Part shown: positions 9,159 to 18,384 of the stretch, piece by piece | Numbering within the stretch: the first letter of the stretch is position 1 | Layout: every line of letters starts with the position of its first letter | Origin: Methylosinus sp. H3A | Lineage (GTDB): Bacteria > Pseudomonadota > Alphaproteobacteria > Rhizobiales > Beijerinckiaceae | Reading direction: 5' to 3' | Length of the DNA: 64,000 nt | Assembly (NCBI RefSeq): GCF_015709455.1 | Contig: NZ_JADNQW010000005.1 | Span: 806,001 to 870,000, forward strand | Translations under genes and position numbers: made by a program | The notes under the pieces: model-generated | The model's input: only the letters and a program-made list of their open reading frames with translations | The model's database searches: none | What the model was told of the DNA's origin: nothing

Positions 9159-9485
9159 TCACGCCGCCTCGACTTCCGCCTTGATGCGTTCGCCGAATTC
9201 GCGTTCCGCGATCTCGAGATCATATTTCGTCTGCAAATTCATCCAGAACGCCGCGCTGTTGCCGAAGTAGCGCCCCAGTCGCAGCGCCGTCTCCGCGCTG
9301 ACGCCGCGCTTGCCGGCGACGATCTCGCCGATCCGATTGGCCGGCACGCGCAGTTTCAGCGCGAACGCATGCGCGCTGAGCCCGCGCGCCTCGAGTTCCG
9401 CGGCCAGCGTGCGCCCCGGATGGACCGGCCCGAATCGGAAACCGCCTGCGGGCGCTTCGAAGACGTCTTCGCCCTTCTTCGCCAT
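9159..9485 (-). CDS. higA: HigA-type antitoxin
   Basis: This 108-residue protein has an XRE helix-turn-helix of the HigA (VapI) group: VHPGRTLAAELEARGLSAHA, then ALKLRVPANRIGEIVAGKR and LRLGRYFGNSAAFWMNLQ, the family hallmark. It follows higB by 7 bp on the same strand. It should bind and neutralise HigB and repress the shared promoter, which would lie upstream of 9771, facing trpA. Confidence 0.93.
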   Translation of the reverse strand: MAKKGEDVFEAPAGGFRFGPVHPGRTLAAELEARGLSAHAFALKLRVPANRIGEIVAGKRGVSAETALRLGRYFGNSAAFWMNLQTKYDLEIAEREFGERIKAEVEAA

Positions 9486-9492
9486 AATGACC

Positions 9493-9771
9493 TCAATGAT
9501 AGTCGACGATCTCGACCTCGAAGGCGTCGCCGCCTTCGAAACGAAAGGCGATTCGCCACGGCCCATTGACCTTGATCGCCCATTGGCCCTTGCGGTCGCC
9601 CGACAGCCTATGCAGCCCGACGCTGCGCAGCTGCGGCACATCGTCGAGCGAGGCGGCGCTGTCGAGCTCCGCCAGACGCTGGCGCGCCAATTCCGCGTCG
9701 AGGCCCGAGAACTTCGACTTGCCGGTTTCGAGAAACTGGCGCGTCGCCGTTCCTTTGACGGATCGTATCAT
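9493..9771 (-). CDS. higB: HigB-type toxin (RelE superfamily)
   Basis: This 92-residue protein has the RelE/HigB pattern: [10 protein letters not shown] near the N-terminus, [19 protein letters not shown] in the core and [22 protein letters not shown] at the end. Family members are ribosome-dependent mRNA endonucleases. ATG 9771 is the only start that excludes sequence antisense to trpA. It is the first gene of higBA, in the usual toxin-first order, and is divergent from trpA. Confidence 0.93.
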   Translation of the reverse strand: MIRSVKGTATRQFLETGKSKFSGLDAELARQRLAELDSAASLDDVPQLRSVGLHRLSGDRKGQWAIKVNGPWRIAFRFEGGDAFEVEIVDYH

Positions 9772-9862
9772 ATGTGGAGCGTATGACGCTATCCGCAAGC
9801 AAGCAACTCGAACCCCACCCCGCCATTCCCCTTCGCCCTCCCCTATGCTATCGCCTGCCGCC

Positions 9863-10759
9863 ATGACCACACGCATCGACGCCCGCTTCCAAGCCCTGCG
9901 CGCCGAGGGCCGCGCCGCCCTCGTGACCTTCGTCATGGCCGGCGACCCGGACCTCGAGACCTCGCTCGCTCTGTTGAAGAGCCTGCCCAAGGCCGGCGCC
10001 GACGTGATCGAGCTCGGCATGCCCTTCACCGATCCCATGGCCGACGGCCCCTCCATCCAGGCGGCCGGACTGCGAGCGCTGAAGGCGGGCACGACGCTGA
10101 ACAAGACGCTCGCTCTGGTCCGCGCCTTCCGCGCCGTAGATCAGGCCACGCCGCTCGTGCTGATGGGCTATTACAACCCGGTCTATGTCCATGGCGTCGC
10201 CGCCTTCCTCGAGGAGGCGAAAGCGGCCGGCGTCGACGGGCTCATCATCGTCGATCTTCCGGCGGAGGAGGATGCGGAGCTCTGCCTGCCGGCGCGCGCG
10301 GCGGGGCTGAACTTCATCCGCCTCGCGACGCCGACGACAGATGACAAACGCCTGCCCAAAGTGCTCGAAAACACGAGCGGCTTCGTCTACTATGTCTCGC
10401 TCACCGGCATCACCGGCGCGGCGCTCTCGGATTATTCGGGCGTGTCGGAGGCGGTCGCGCGCCTCAAGCGGAGCACGCCTCTGCCGATCGCTGTCGGCTT
10501 CGGCGTCAAAACGGCGGAGAACGCCGCCGCTATTGCGAGATACGCAGACGGCGTCGTGGTGGGCACGGCGCTGGTCGACGCGCTGGCGGGCTCGCTCGAC
10601 GCCGAGAAACGCGCTGGACCGCAGACGGTGGAGGCGGTCACAAAGCTCGTCGCCGATCTTTCCCGCGGCGTGCGCGGCGCACGGACGCAAGGCGCGAAGA
10701 AGGAGCAGCCCTTCTCGCTGAAAACCGCCTTCGGAGCGCTCGCGAGGCTCTGGTCATGA
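9863..10759 (+). CDS. trpA: Tryptophan synthase alpha chain
   Basis: This 298-residue TIM-barrel enzyme cleaves indole-3-glycerol phosphate. The catalytic Glu and Asp lie in [16 protein letters not shown] and [11 protein letters not shown], and the phosphate site in [10 protein letters not shown] 9863 gives MTTRIDARF, the usual start, whereas longer in-frame starts run antisense to higB. The C-terminus has an extra basic stretch ([12 protein letters not shown]). It overlaps accD by 4 bp (ATGA). Confidence 0.97.
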   Translation: MTTRIDARFQALRAEGRAALVTFVMAGDPDLETSLALLKSLPKAGADVIELGMPFTDPMADGPSIQAAGLRALKAGTTLNKTLALVRAFRAVDQATPLVLMGYYNPVYVHGVAAFLEEAKAAGVDGLIIVDLPAEEDAELCLPARAAGLNFIRLATPTTDDKRLPKVLENTSGFVYYVSLTGITGAALSDYSGVSEAVARLKRSTPLPIAVGFGVKTAENAAAIARYADGVVVGTALVDALAGSLDAEKRAGPQTVEAVTKLVADLSRGVRGARTQGAKKEQPFSLKTAFGALARLWS

Positions 10760-11616
10760 ACTGGTATTCGAACGTCGTTCCGCCCAAGATCAAAGCCCTC
10801 ATCAAGCGCGAGGCGCCCGAGAACGCCTGGGTCAAATGCCCGGAGAGCGGACAGCTCGTGTTCCACAAGGACATAGAGGACAATCTCTATGTCGTGCCGG
10901 GCTCCGGCTATCACATGCGTATCCCCGTGGAGGCGCGGCTCGCGAGCGTCTTCGACGATGGCGCGCATGAGCTGATCGCGACGCCGGAAGTTCCGAGCGA
11001 TCCGCTGAAATTCCGTGACATCAAGCGCTATGTCGACAAGATCAAGGAATATCGCTTGAAGACCGGCCGCACGGATGCGGTGACGATCGCCCATGGCAAG
11101 CTCGAGGGCGCAGCCGTCACCGTCGCGGTGCAGGACTTCGAATTCATGGGCGGCTCGCTCGGCATGGCGGCGGGCGAGGCGATCATCGCCGGCATGACGC
11201 ACGCCATAGAGAAGCGCACGCCCTTCATCATCTTCACCGCCTCCGGCGGCGCCCGCATGCAGGAGGGCATGTTCTCGCTGATGCAGATGCCGCGCACGAC
11301 GATCGCCGTGCGCCGGCTGCGCGAGGCGCGCCTGCCCTATATCGTCGTGCTCACCAATCCGACGACCGGCGGCGTCACCGCCTCCTACGCCATGCTTGGC
11401 GACATTCACATCGCCGAGCCCGGCGCGATCATCGGCTTCGCCGGCGCTCGCGTCATCGAGCAGACGATCCGCGAGAAGCTCCCCGAGGGCTTTCAACGCG
11501 CGGAGTATCTCAAGGACCATGGCATGGTCGACATGGTCGTGCCGCGCCAGGAGATGCGCGAGACTCTGGCGCGGCTCTGCGCGCTGCTGACCAAAGCGCC
11601 GCGCCGCGCGGCCTAA
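10756..11616 (+). CDS. accD: Acetyl-CoA carboxylase, carboxyltransferase subunit beta
   Basis: This 286-residue subunit transfers CO2 from biotin to acetyl-CoA in fatty acid synthesis. [12 protein letters not shown] and [12 protein letters not shown] are the crotonase-fold oxyanion motifs. The N-terminal zinc ribbon of E. coli AccD (four Cys) is degenerate: only [11 protein letters not shown] keeps a Cys, and the second pair reads VVPGSGYH. Loss of the ribbon is, as far as I know, common in alphaproteobacteria. It sits between trpA and folC in a single operon. Confidence 0.96.
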   Translation: MNWYSNVVPPKIKALIKREAPENAWVKCPESGQLVFHKDIEDNLYVVPGSGYHMRIPVEARLASVFDDGAHELIATPEVPSDPLKFRDIKRYVDKIKEYRLKTGRTDAVTIAHGKLEGAAVTVAVQDFEFMGGSLGMAAGEAIIAGMTHAIEKRTPFIIFTASGGARMQEGMFSLMQMPRTTIAVRRLREARLPYIVVLTNPTTGGVTASYAMLGDIHIAEPGAIIGFAGARVIEQTIREKLPEGFQRAEYLKDHGMVDMVVPRQEMRETLARLCALLTKAPRRAA

Positions 11617-11633
11617 GAGCGAAAGCAACTCCC

Positions 11634-12941
11634 ATGGATCAGCGCGACGCGATTCTGACGCGCTTGCTGGACCTTCATCCAAAGAAGATCGATCTGTCGC
11701 TCGGACGGACCGAAAGGCTGCTGGCCGAGATGGGTCATCCCGAGCAGCGCCTGCCGCCGACCATCCATGTCGCCGGCACCAATGGCAAAGGCTCGACGCT
11801 CGCCTTTCTGCGCGCCATTCTGGAGGCGGCCGGACAGCGCGTGCATGTCTACACCTCGCCGCATCTGCTGCGCTTCAACGAGCGCATCCGCCTCGCCGGC
11901 CGCCTCGTCGACGACGAGCGGCTGAAGCGCGCACTGGAAGATTGCGAGCGCGCCAACGGCCAGCGTCCCGTGACCTTCTTCGAGATCACCACTGTCGCCG
12001 CCTTCACCCTGTTCGCCGAGGAGCCGGCGGACTGGCTGCTGCTGGAGACCGGCCTCGGCGGACGCTATGATTCGACCAATGTGATCGAGCGCCCCAAGGC
12101 GACGATCGTCACCTCCATCTCGCACGACCACACCGAATTCCTCGGCGATACGATCGAGAAGATCGCTTATGAGAAAGCCGGCATCTTCAAGCGCGGCGTT
12201 CCGGCGATCATCGGCTTTCAACAGCAGGACGGCGCCCGCGCTGTGCTGGAGCGCGAGGCGCGCCGGCTCGGCGCGCCGCTGACCATCGCCGGCGAGGATT
12301 TCCATATTCGCGAGGAGAACGGCCGCTTCGTCTATGAGGACGAGCGCGGCCTGCTGGACCTGCCGCTGCCGCGCCTGCCCGGCCGCCATCAGCAGGCCAA
12401 CGCCGCCGGCTCCATCGCCGCCCTGCGCGCCGTCGCGCCTCAGATCGGCCCCGAGCATATAGAGGCCGGCCTCACGCGCGCGGAATGGCCGGCGCGGCTG
12501 CAGCTGCTTTCGCGCGGGCGGGTGGCGGAGCTGGTTCCGTCGGGCTCGGAAGTCTGGCTCGACGGCGGCCATAATGACGACGGCGGCCGCGTGCTCGCCG
12601 AAGCCATGGCCGAATTCGAGGAGAAGAACGCTCGGCCGCTGGTCTTCGTCTGCGGCGCGCAGGTGACCAAGGACGTGCGCGCGCTGATCAAACATTTCGT
12701 CGGCCTCGCCCGCGAGGTCGTCGCCGTGCCGGTGGAGGGCGAGCACAAGAGCTGGCCGCCGGAGGAGATCGCCGCCCTCGCCTGCGCCGAGGGCATGCGG
12801 ACAGCCGCCGCCGACAGCGTCGAGAAGGCGCTGGCGATCATCTCGCAACGAAATTACGAGACTCCGCCGCGCATTTTGATCGCCGGTTCGCTCTACCTCG
12901 CCGCCGGCGTGCTGGCGCTCAACGGCTCGGTGATCGAATAG
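11634..12941 (+). CDS. folC: Folylpolyglutamate synthase / dihydrofolate synthase
   Basis: This is a 435-residue Mur-ligase-type ATPase. HVAGTNGKGSTLAFL is the P-loop, and LLLETGLGGRYDSTN and SISHDHTEFLG hold the metal and substrate residues. It adds glutamate to dihydropteroate or folates. It is the last gene of the trp-accD-folC block, 17 bp after accD. Confidence 0.96.
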   Translation: MDQRDAILTRLLDLHPKKIDLSLGRTERLLAEMGHPEQRLPPTIHVAGTNGKGSTLAFLRAILEAAGQRVHVYTSPHLLRFNERIRLAGRLVDDERLKRALEDCERANGQRPVTFFEITTVAAFTLFAEEPADWLLLETGLGGRYDSTNVIERPKATIVTSISHDHTEFLGDTIEKIAYEKAGIFKRGVPAIIGFQQQDGARAVLEREARRLGAPLTIAGEDFHIREENGRFVYEDERGLLDLPLPRLPGRHQQANAAGSIAALRAVAPQIGPEHIEAGLTRAEWPARLQLLSRGRVAELVPSGSEVWLDGGHNDDGGRVLAEAMAEFEEKNARPLVFVCGAQVTKDVRALIKHFVGLAREVVAVPVEGEHKSWPPEEIAALACAEGMRTAAADSVEKALAIISQRNYETPPRILIAGSLYLAAGVLALNGSVIE

Positions 12942-12942
12942 C

Positions 12943-13628
12943 TCACGCCTTGGCGAGCGCCTCCAGCAGCCTGCGGGCCGCCGGGCTCGAGGAGGCCGGA
13001 TTTTGCCCGGTGATCAGCAGGCCGTCCTGAACGACATGAGGCGCCCAATCGGGGCCCTTGGAGAACAGCCCGCCCTTCGCCCGCAGCTCGTCCTCGACCA
13101 GGAAGGGAACGATATTGGTGAGGCCGACGGCCTCCTCCTCGCTATTGGCGAAGCCGGTCACATTTTTGCCCGCGACCAGCGGCTTACCGTCCGCGCCGAC
13201 GACATGGCGCAGCACCCCTGGAGCGTGACAGACGAGGGCGACGGGCTTGCCCCCGCCGCGACGAAGGATCGGATCAGCGCGATCGAATGCGCGTCCTCGG
13301 CGAGATCCCACAAAGGCCCATGGCCGCCGGGGTAGAAAACCGTGTCGAAATCGGCCTCGCGAAGGCTGTCGAGGCGCGCCGTATCGGCGAGCCGCGCCTT
13401 AGCCGCCGCATCCGCCTCGAATCTGCGGGTGAGATCGGTCTGGAAATCCGGCTCGTTGCTCTTGGGGTCCAGCGGAGGCCGCCCGCCCGCGGGGGAGGCC
13501 AGAACGACCTCGGCCCCGGCGTCCTGGAAGACGTAATAGGGCGCGGCGAGTTCCTCCAGCCAGAAGCCGGTCTTGTGGCCGGTGTCGCCGAGCCGGTCGT
13601 GCGAGGTGAGGACGATGAGGATTTTCAT
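12943..13628 (-). pseudogene. DJ-1/PfpI-family protein, frameshifted at a G run
   Basis: From ATG 13628 the frame reads MKILIVLTSHDRLGDTGHKT through DTVFYPGGHGPLWDLAEDAH and IRSFVAAG, as in class I glutamine amidotransferase-like (Hsp31/PfpI) proteins. At a run of five C on the plus strand (13250-13254) the frame shifts. The other frame continues GKPVALVCHAPGVLRHV, with the nucleophile Cys, and runs to LLEALAKA at 12943. Together they make one protein of about 228 residues. One missing or two extra bases in the run explain the break, so it may be a real phase variant, a pseudogene or a sequencing error. Confidence 0.8.
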
Positions 13629-13789
13629 AGATTTCTCCCTGTTCGCGCGCTCGTCGTCGTGGAGAAATGGCGCGCCCCCGCGGCCGGCGCCCGTCCCGAT
13701 GAGGGGCGCGCGCTCGAGCCTACTTGGATTCGGGGAAAATTTGCTCCACAAGCGCGCAAGAAGCGTCTCGCGTGGACGGAGCGAAGTGA

Positions 13790-14968
13790 ATGACCCTGAT
13801 GTTGACGAGCGTCGCCTGCGTGGCCGAGGCCGAGATCGTTCTGGCCGGAGGGGCGGACGTCATCGACTGCAAGGACGCCTCCCGCGGCGCGCTGGGGGCC
13901 CTGCCCCTGGCCGATATCTCCGCGATCGTCGCAGCCGTCGCCGGACGGCGTCCGGTCAGCGCCGTCGTCGAGCTCTCGCATGACCCCGAGCTGGCGCGAC
14001 GCGCCATAGAGGAGGCCGCCGCGCTCGGCGTCGCTTTCGTGAAATTCGCTCTGCCCGCGACGCCGGACGCCGAGGCGCTGATCGAGGCGCTGGCGCCTCT
14101 CGCGCAGCGCATGCGGCTGGTCTCCGTCCTCTTCGCCGATCTCGGGCCGGATCTGGAGCTGCTGCCGCGCCTCGCCCGCGCCGGTTTCGCCGGCGCGCTG
14201 CTCGACACCGCGCATAAAGGCAAGGGCCGGCTGCTCGAGCATTTCGACATTGGCGCACTCTCCGCCTTCGTCGAGCGCTGCCATGCGCTCGGCCTCGAGG
14301 CGGGCCTCGCCGGCTCGCTGGAGGCGCCGGACGTGCCACGTCTGCTGGTGACGGGCGCCGAGGTGCTGGGCTTCCGCGGCGCGCTCTGCGCGGGCCATGA
14401 CCGCAAGAACGCGATCGACGCGCAAGCCGTCGCGCTGATTCGCGACCTCATCCCCGGCGGCCCGACGCGCTCGGACGCAAAAGGCGCGCGGCTCGCCGCC
14501 AATGTCGACTGGTCGCTCGTCGTCGGACGCGGCTATCTCGAGAGCCGCGAGCGCAGCCGCGAGATCGATCACATATTCGTGCGCGACCTCGTCATTCCGG
14601 TCGAGATCGGCGCCTATGATTTCGAGCGCGGCCGCACGCAGCGCGTTCGCTTCAATGTCGATGTGGATGTGACGCGCGTTTCCGCCGGCGGCGACGACAT
14701 GCGCAATGTCTTCTCCTATGACGTCATCATGGATGCGATCAAAATGATCCTCGCCTCCGGCCATATAGAGATGGTGGAGACGATCGCCGAGCGCCTCGCC
14801 GAGCTGGTGCTGCGGCACGAGCGCGTGCAGGGCGTGAATGTGCAGGTGGAGAAGCTCGATGTCGCGCCGGGCGCGGTCGGCGTGCGCATCCGCCGCGAGC
14901 GCCAGGCCGAGACCGCCAAGGTCCATCACCTCTTTCCGGGCCTCCCCGATGCCGAGCCCAAGAGCTGA
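13790..14968 (+). CDS. mfnB: Fusion: (5-formylfuran-3-yl)methyl phosphate synthase (MfnB) - dihydroneopterin aldolase (FolB)
   Basis: This 392-residue protein has two domains. Residues 1-235 are MfnB (DUF556): AEIVLAGGADVIDCKDASRG carries a candidate Schiff-base Lys28, and LLDTAHKGKGRLLEHF a second conserved Lys (143 or 145). MfnB makes the furan precursor of methanofuran. Residues about 260-380 are FolB-like (IFVRDLVIPVEIGAYDFERG, VFSYDVIMDAI, HIEMVETIAERLAE), the aldolase of pterin synthesis. The fusion ties the methanofuran and pterin (H4MPT or folate) routes together. It is the first gene of a five-gene C1-cofactor cluster, and its stop codon overlaps the next gene. Confidence 0.9.
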   Translation: MTLMLTSVACVAEAEIVLAGGADVIDCKDASRGALGALPLADISAIVAAVAGRRPVSAVVELSHDPELARRAIEEAAALGVAFVKFALPATPDAEALIEALAPLAQRMRLVSVLFADLGPDLELLPRLARAGFAGALLDTAHKGKGRLLEHFDIGALSAFVERCHALGLEAGLAGSLEAPDVPRLLVTGAEVLGFRGALCAGHDRKNAIDAQAVALIRDLIPGGPTRSDAKGARLAANVDWSLVVGRGYLESRERSREIDHIFVRDLVIPVEIGAYDFERGRTQRVRFNVDVDVTRVSAGGDDMRNVFSYDVIMDAIKMILASGHIEMVETIAERLAELVLRHERVQGVNVQVEKLDVAPGAVGVRIRRERQAETAKVHHLFPGLPDAEPKS

Positions 14969-15746
14969 AGCGCGCCCAAAAGCTGACGCGCGCCATCTGG
15001 TCGCCAAGCTCGGCGGGAGCCTCTCGGCCTCGCCCGTGCTGCGCCAATGGCTCGCGGCGCTGTTGCGCTACGCCGGCCCTCTGACGATCGTCCCCGGCGG
15101 CGGCCCTTTCGCCGACGCCGTGCGCCGCGCGCAGGAGACGCTGCGCTTTTCCGACGAAGCCGCGCATGAGATGGCGATCATGGCCATGGAGCAATATGGG
15201 CGCGCACTTTGCGACCTCGAGCCGCAGCTCGTCCCCGTCTCGACGCCGCAGGAGGCCGAGGCGGCGCATCGGCGCGGCGCCGCGGCCATCTGGCGCCCGG
15301 TTGCGATGACGCGCGCCGCTCCCCAGATTCCGCAGAGCTGGGAGATGACGTCCGACAGTCTCGCGGCCTGGTATGCGCGCGAAGCGGGAGCAAGCGCTCT
15401 GCTGCTGATAAAGAGCGTCGATTTCCTCCCCCAGAGGGCGTTTCCACCTCCCCCTGGAGGGGGGAGGTCGAGCGCCGAAGGCGATCGGGAGGGGGTGACG
15501 CCCCGAGTCTCGGGGCTCACCCCACCCCGGACCGTTTCACGGTCCGACCCTCCCCCTGACGGGGAGGGTAGTGACGCGCCGCCGAAGCAACCGATCGTCG
15601 ATCCCTGCTTCGCGCATCATGCGCGAGGGCTCGACGTCTTCATCGCCGGCCCCGCGGCGTTGCGCGAGGCGGACGAAAGTCTCGCGCGCGGCGCCATTCC
15701 CGGCGCGTCCTTCGATTTCACCAGAGAGCAAAGCATCGCATCATGA
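14949..15746 (+). CDS. Amino acid kinase-family protein, MfnE-like, with in-frame repeat insertion
   Basis: This 265-residue protein shows HLVAKLGGSL and IVPGGGPFADAVRRAQ, the ATP-binding start of the amino acid kinase fold, then AIMAMEQYGRAL, SDSLAAWYAREAGASALLLIKSVDF and VDPCFAHHARGLDVFIAG. Among methanofuran genes this family is MfnE, which phosphorylates aminomethylfuran phosphate. Roughly residues 160-212 (15427-15585) interrupt the fold between VDF and VDPCF and consist of Pro/Gly/Arg-rich sequence encoded by a palindromic repeat. Removing them leaves a kinase of about 210 residues, the expected size. The insertion keeps the frame. The start overlaps the mfnB-folB stop. Confidence 0.82.
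   Translation: MPSPRAEARPKADARHLVAKLGGSLSASPVLRQWLAALLRYAGPLTIVPGGGPFADAVRRAQETLRFSDEAAHEMAIMAMEQYGRALCDLEPQLVPVSTPQEAEAAHRRGAAAIWRPVAMTRAAPQIPQSWEMTSDSLAAWYAREAGASALLLIKSVDFLPQRAFPPPPGGGRSSAEGDREGVTPRVSGLTPPRTVSRSDPPPDGEGSDAPPKQPIVDPCFAHHARGLDVFIAGPAALREADESLARGAIPGASFDFTREQSIAS
15427..15570. repeat. Palindromic repeat element inside the MfnE-like gene
   Basis: At least four hairpins follow each other: CCTCCCC/GGGGAGG arms near 15447-15468, CCCCGAG-T-CTCGGGG at 15501-15515, GGACCGT-TTC-ACGGTCC at 15529-15545, and CCCTCCCC/GGGGAGGG at 15548-15568. The style is that of alphaproteobacterial intergenic repeats, but the element lies inside an open frame. Confidence 0.75.
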
Positions 15747-16312
15747 AAAAGGTGGTCACGCCGCGGTGGGGTTGGGCGCTCACCGGCTCGGGGCATTTCT
15801 TCACCGAATGCCTCGATATCATCCGCTCGCTCGACCATGTCGATCTCTTCGTCAGCAAGGCGGCGGCCGAAGTGATCCGCATGTATAAGCACCGGCTCGA
15901 CGACATGCCCGATCATGTCCGCGTCTTTCGCGACACGACGGCGAGCGCGGCGCCGGTCGGCGGCTTCTATCACAACGCCTATCACACGCTGATCGTCGCG
16001 CCGGCGACCTCCAACACGGTCGCGAAATTCGTCTATGGCATCTCCGACAATCTCGCGACCAATGTGTTCGCCCAGGCCGGCAAATGCCGTGTGCCGACGG
16101 TCGTCTTCGCCTGCGACACGGCGCCGGAGCTGGAGACGCAAGCGCCCGACCGCAAGGTGATGGTCTATCCGCGCCGCATCGACCTCGAGAACACCGACAA
16201 GCTCAAATCCTTCGAATCGACGCAGGTCGCCGAGAGCCTCGCCGCTTTGCACGAGGCCGTCGAGCGAAGGCGCCGCGAGCTTTCCGCTCGGGAGCCGATC
16301 GGGAATGTCTGA
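15743..16312 (+). CDS. Flavoprotein of the HFCD family, dihydromethanopterin reductase/AfpA-like
   Basis: This 189-residue protein has the flavoprotein (PPC decarboxylase-like) fold: WGWALTGSGHFFTECL at the N-terminus binds FMN phosphate, and LIVAPATSNTVAKFVYGISDNLATN is the conserved Pro-Ala-Thr-Ser/Asn region. Homologues in methylotroph H4MPT clusters and archaea include dihydromethanopterin reductase (acceptor) and archaeoflavoprotein. Reduction of dihydromethanopterin is a reasonable role, but only by family and context. It overlaps both neighbours (4 and 8 bp), which points to coupled translation. Confidence 0.82.
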   Translation: MKKVVTPRWGWALTGSGHFFTECLDIIRSLDHVDLFVSKAAAEVIRMYKHRLDDMPDHVRVFRDTTASAAPVGGFYHNAYHTLIVAPATSNTVAKFVYGISDNLATNVFAQAGKCRVPTVVFACDTAPELETQAPDRKVMVYPRRIDLENTDKLKSFESTQVAESLAALHEAVERRRRELSAREPIGNV

Positions 16313-17702
16313 GCGCCTGCTGTTCCTCACCGGCCATTTGGCCCTGCCGCGCCTCGAGCGCATGCTGGCGGGCTTCGGCGAGGAGGCGAGGGACTGGCGC
16401 ATCCACGACATTGGCGTGAAGGTCGCGGCGCTGATGACGCAGGAGATCATCCTGCGCCGCCTGCCGCGCCCGCTGGAGGCCGATCGCGTCATATTGCCCG
16501 GCCGTTGCCGCGCCGATCTTTCCGCTCTCGCAGAGGCCTTCGGCGCGCCCTTCGAGCGTGGGCCGGAGGAGATCGCCGATCTTCCCGCTTTTCTCGGCAA
16601 GCGCGGCGGCAAGGCCGATCTGACGCGCCACGACATGCGCATTTTCGCCGAGATCGTCGACGCCTCCATCATGAGCGTCGACGACGTGATCGCGCGCGCG
16701 ACCATGCTGCGCGAGGCGGGCGCCGACGTCATCGATCTCGGCTGCCTGCCGGACACGCCCTTTCCGCATATGGAGGAGACGATTCGAGCGCTCAAAGAGC
16801 GCGGCTTCGCCGTCAGCCTCGATTCGGCGAAGCGCGAGGAATTGGAGCGCGGCGCGCGCGCCGGCGCGGATCATCTGCTCAGCCTCGACGAGCACAGCCT
16901 CTCCCTCCTGCCCGATCATTCACCGCTCGTTCCGATTCTCGTGGCCAATCCGCATGGCGATCTCGATTCGCTGCAGCGCGCCGCGCGCATCGCGGAGCGC
17001 CGAGGAATCTCCTATATTCTCGACCCGATCCTCGATCCCATTCACTTCGGCCTCGCCGCCTCCATCGAGCGCTATGTGGAGACGCGGCGCCGCGAGCCGC
17101 AGGCCGAGATCATGATGGGCACGGGCAATCTCACCGAATTGACCGACGCCGATTCCTCGGGCGTGACCGCTGTGCTGCTGGGTCTGTGCTCAGAGCTCGA
17201 CATTCGCCATCTGCTCACCGTGCAGGTGAGCCCGCACACGCGCCGCACCGTGCAGGAGCATGACGCCGCGCGGCGCATGCTCTACGCCGCCCGCGCCGAT
17301 CGCGCTCTGCCCAAAGGCTATAGCGACGCGCTGCTGCAGGTCCACGACAAGCGGCCCTACGCCGCGACCCCGAGCGAAATCGCCGAGCTCGCGCGCGAGC
17401 TGCGTGACGAGAATTTCCGCATAGAAGTCGCCGAGGACGGGATTCACATCTATGCGCGCGGCTTTCATCGCGTCGCGCAGGACGCCATGTCGCTGTTTCC
17501 AGAGCTCGGCGTCGAGAAGGACGGAGCCCACGCCTTCTATCTCGGCGCGGAACTCATGAAGGCGGAAATCGCTTTTCGTCTAGGCAAGCGCTATCGGCAG
17601 GACGAGCCTCTGGACTTCGGCTGCGCTTTGGACAGATCGCGCGAGGATGAAACGCGCCAGCGTGAAGCCGGCCACACGCTGCGCAAGGCGCGGGATCGAT
17701 GA
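16305..17702 (+). CDS. Dihydropteroate synthase-like protein of H4MPT biosynthesis
   Basis: This 465-residue protein is built of an N-terminal part of about 110 residues, a TIM-barrel DHPS-like core (ADVIDLGCLPDTPFPHMEE, VSLDSAKREELERGARAGAD, YILDPILDPIHFG, MMGTGNLTELTDADSSG) and a C-terminal domain with GIHIYARGFHRVAQDAMSLF. This matches the methanogen/methylotroph DHPS-like family found in methanopterin gene clusters, which lacks proven DHPS activity. It should act on a pterin intermediate in the cytosol. It belongs to the same overlapping operon as the flavoprotein. Confidence 0.87.
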   Translation: MSERLLFLTGHLALPRLERMLAGFGEEARDWRIHDIGVKVAALMTQEIILRRLPRPLEADRVILPGRCRADLSALAEAFGAPFERGPEEIADLPAFLGKRGGKADLTRHDMRIFAEIVDASIMSVDDVIARATMLREAGADVIDLGCLPDTPFPHMEETIRALKERGFAVSLDSAKREELERGARAGADHLLSLDEHSLSLLPDHSPLVPILVANPHGDLDSLQRAARIAERRGISYILDPILDPIHFGLAASIERYVETRRREPQAEIMMGTGNLTELTDADSSGVTAVLLGLCSELDIRHLLTVQVSPHTRRTVQEHDAARRMLYAARADRALPKGYSDALLQVHDKRPYAATPSEIAELARELRDENFRIEVAEDGIHIYARGFHRVAQDAMSLFPELGVEKDGAHAFYLGAELMKAEIAFRLGKRYRQDEPLDFGCALDRSREDETRQREAGHTLRKARDR

Positions 17703-17736
17703 AGTTGCGAGCGCTATTGGCGAATAGGAGCAGCCG

Positions 17737-18306
17737 ATGCCCATGATCCGCGAATGCATCGTCACCACGGTCGGAACCAATGGCCAGACGCATATCGCGC
17801 CTCTGGGGCTGATCGAGCAGGACGAATTCTGGGTCATCGCGCCCTTCCGCCCCTCGACGACGCTGGCCAATCTCGAGGCCGCGCCCTTCGCCACCGCGAG
17901 CTTCATCGACGATGTGCGTATTTTCGCCGGCTGCGTCTGCGGCAGGAGCGACTGGCCGCAGGAGGCCGTCCCCGGCTGGCCGGCCGCGCGCCTCACCGCA
18001 GCCCTCTCGCACGCCGAGCTGGAAGTCGCGCGCAACGAGCCCGATCAGCAGCGCCCGCGTTTTTTCTGCCGTATTAGAAAAATCGTCTCCCACAAGCCCT
18101 TTTTGGGGTTCAACCGCGCCCAGTCCGCGGTCGTCGAGGCCGCCATCCTCGCGACGCGGCTCGGCATGCTGCCCCGAGAAAAAATCGACACAGAACTGGC
18201 CTATCTCCAGATCGCGATCGACAAGACGGCCGGAGCCGCCGAGCGCGAGGCGTGGGAGCTGGTGACAGCCAAGATCGAGGCTTATCTTCAAACACAGTCG
18301 GAATGA
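17737..18306 (+). CDS. DUF447 family protein (flavin reductase-like fold)
   Basis: This is a 189-residue protein. The start MIRECIVTTVGTNGQTHIAPLGL, the block APFRPSTTLANLEAAP and SHAELEV ... FFCRIRKIVSHKPFLGFNRAQ are the DUF447 signature. Family members have a split-barrel FMN-binding fold and occur in methanogens and H4MPT-using bacteria; the reaction is unknown. It is the last gene of the cofactor cluster that begins at 13790. Confidence 0.85.
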   Translation: MPMIRECIVTTVGTNGQTHIAPLGLIEQDEFWVIAPFRPSTTLANLEAAPFATASFIDDVRIFAGCVCGRSDWPQEAVPGWPAARLTAALSHAELEVARNEPDQQRPRFFCRIRKIVSHKPFLGFNRAQSAVVEAAILATRLGMLPREKIDTELAYLQIAIDKTAGAAEREAWELVTAKIEAYLQTQSE

Positions 18307-18384
18307 CCGATTCGCCCTTCGGGAGCGGAACGGCGCAGCGCCCCGCGCGCGAATTTCGACGCAATTTTTCACGAAGGATGGACC

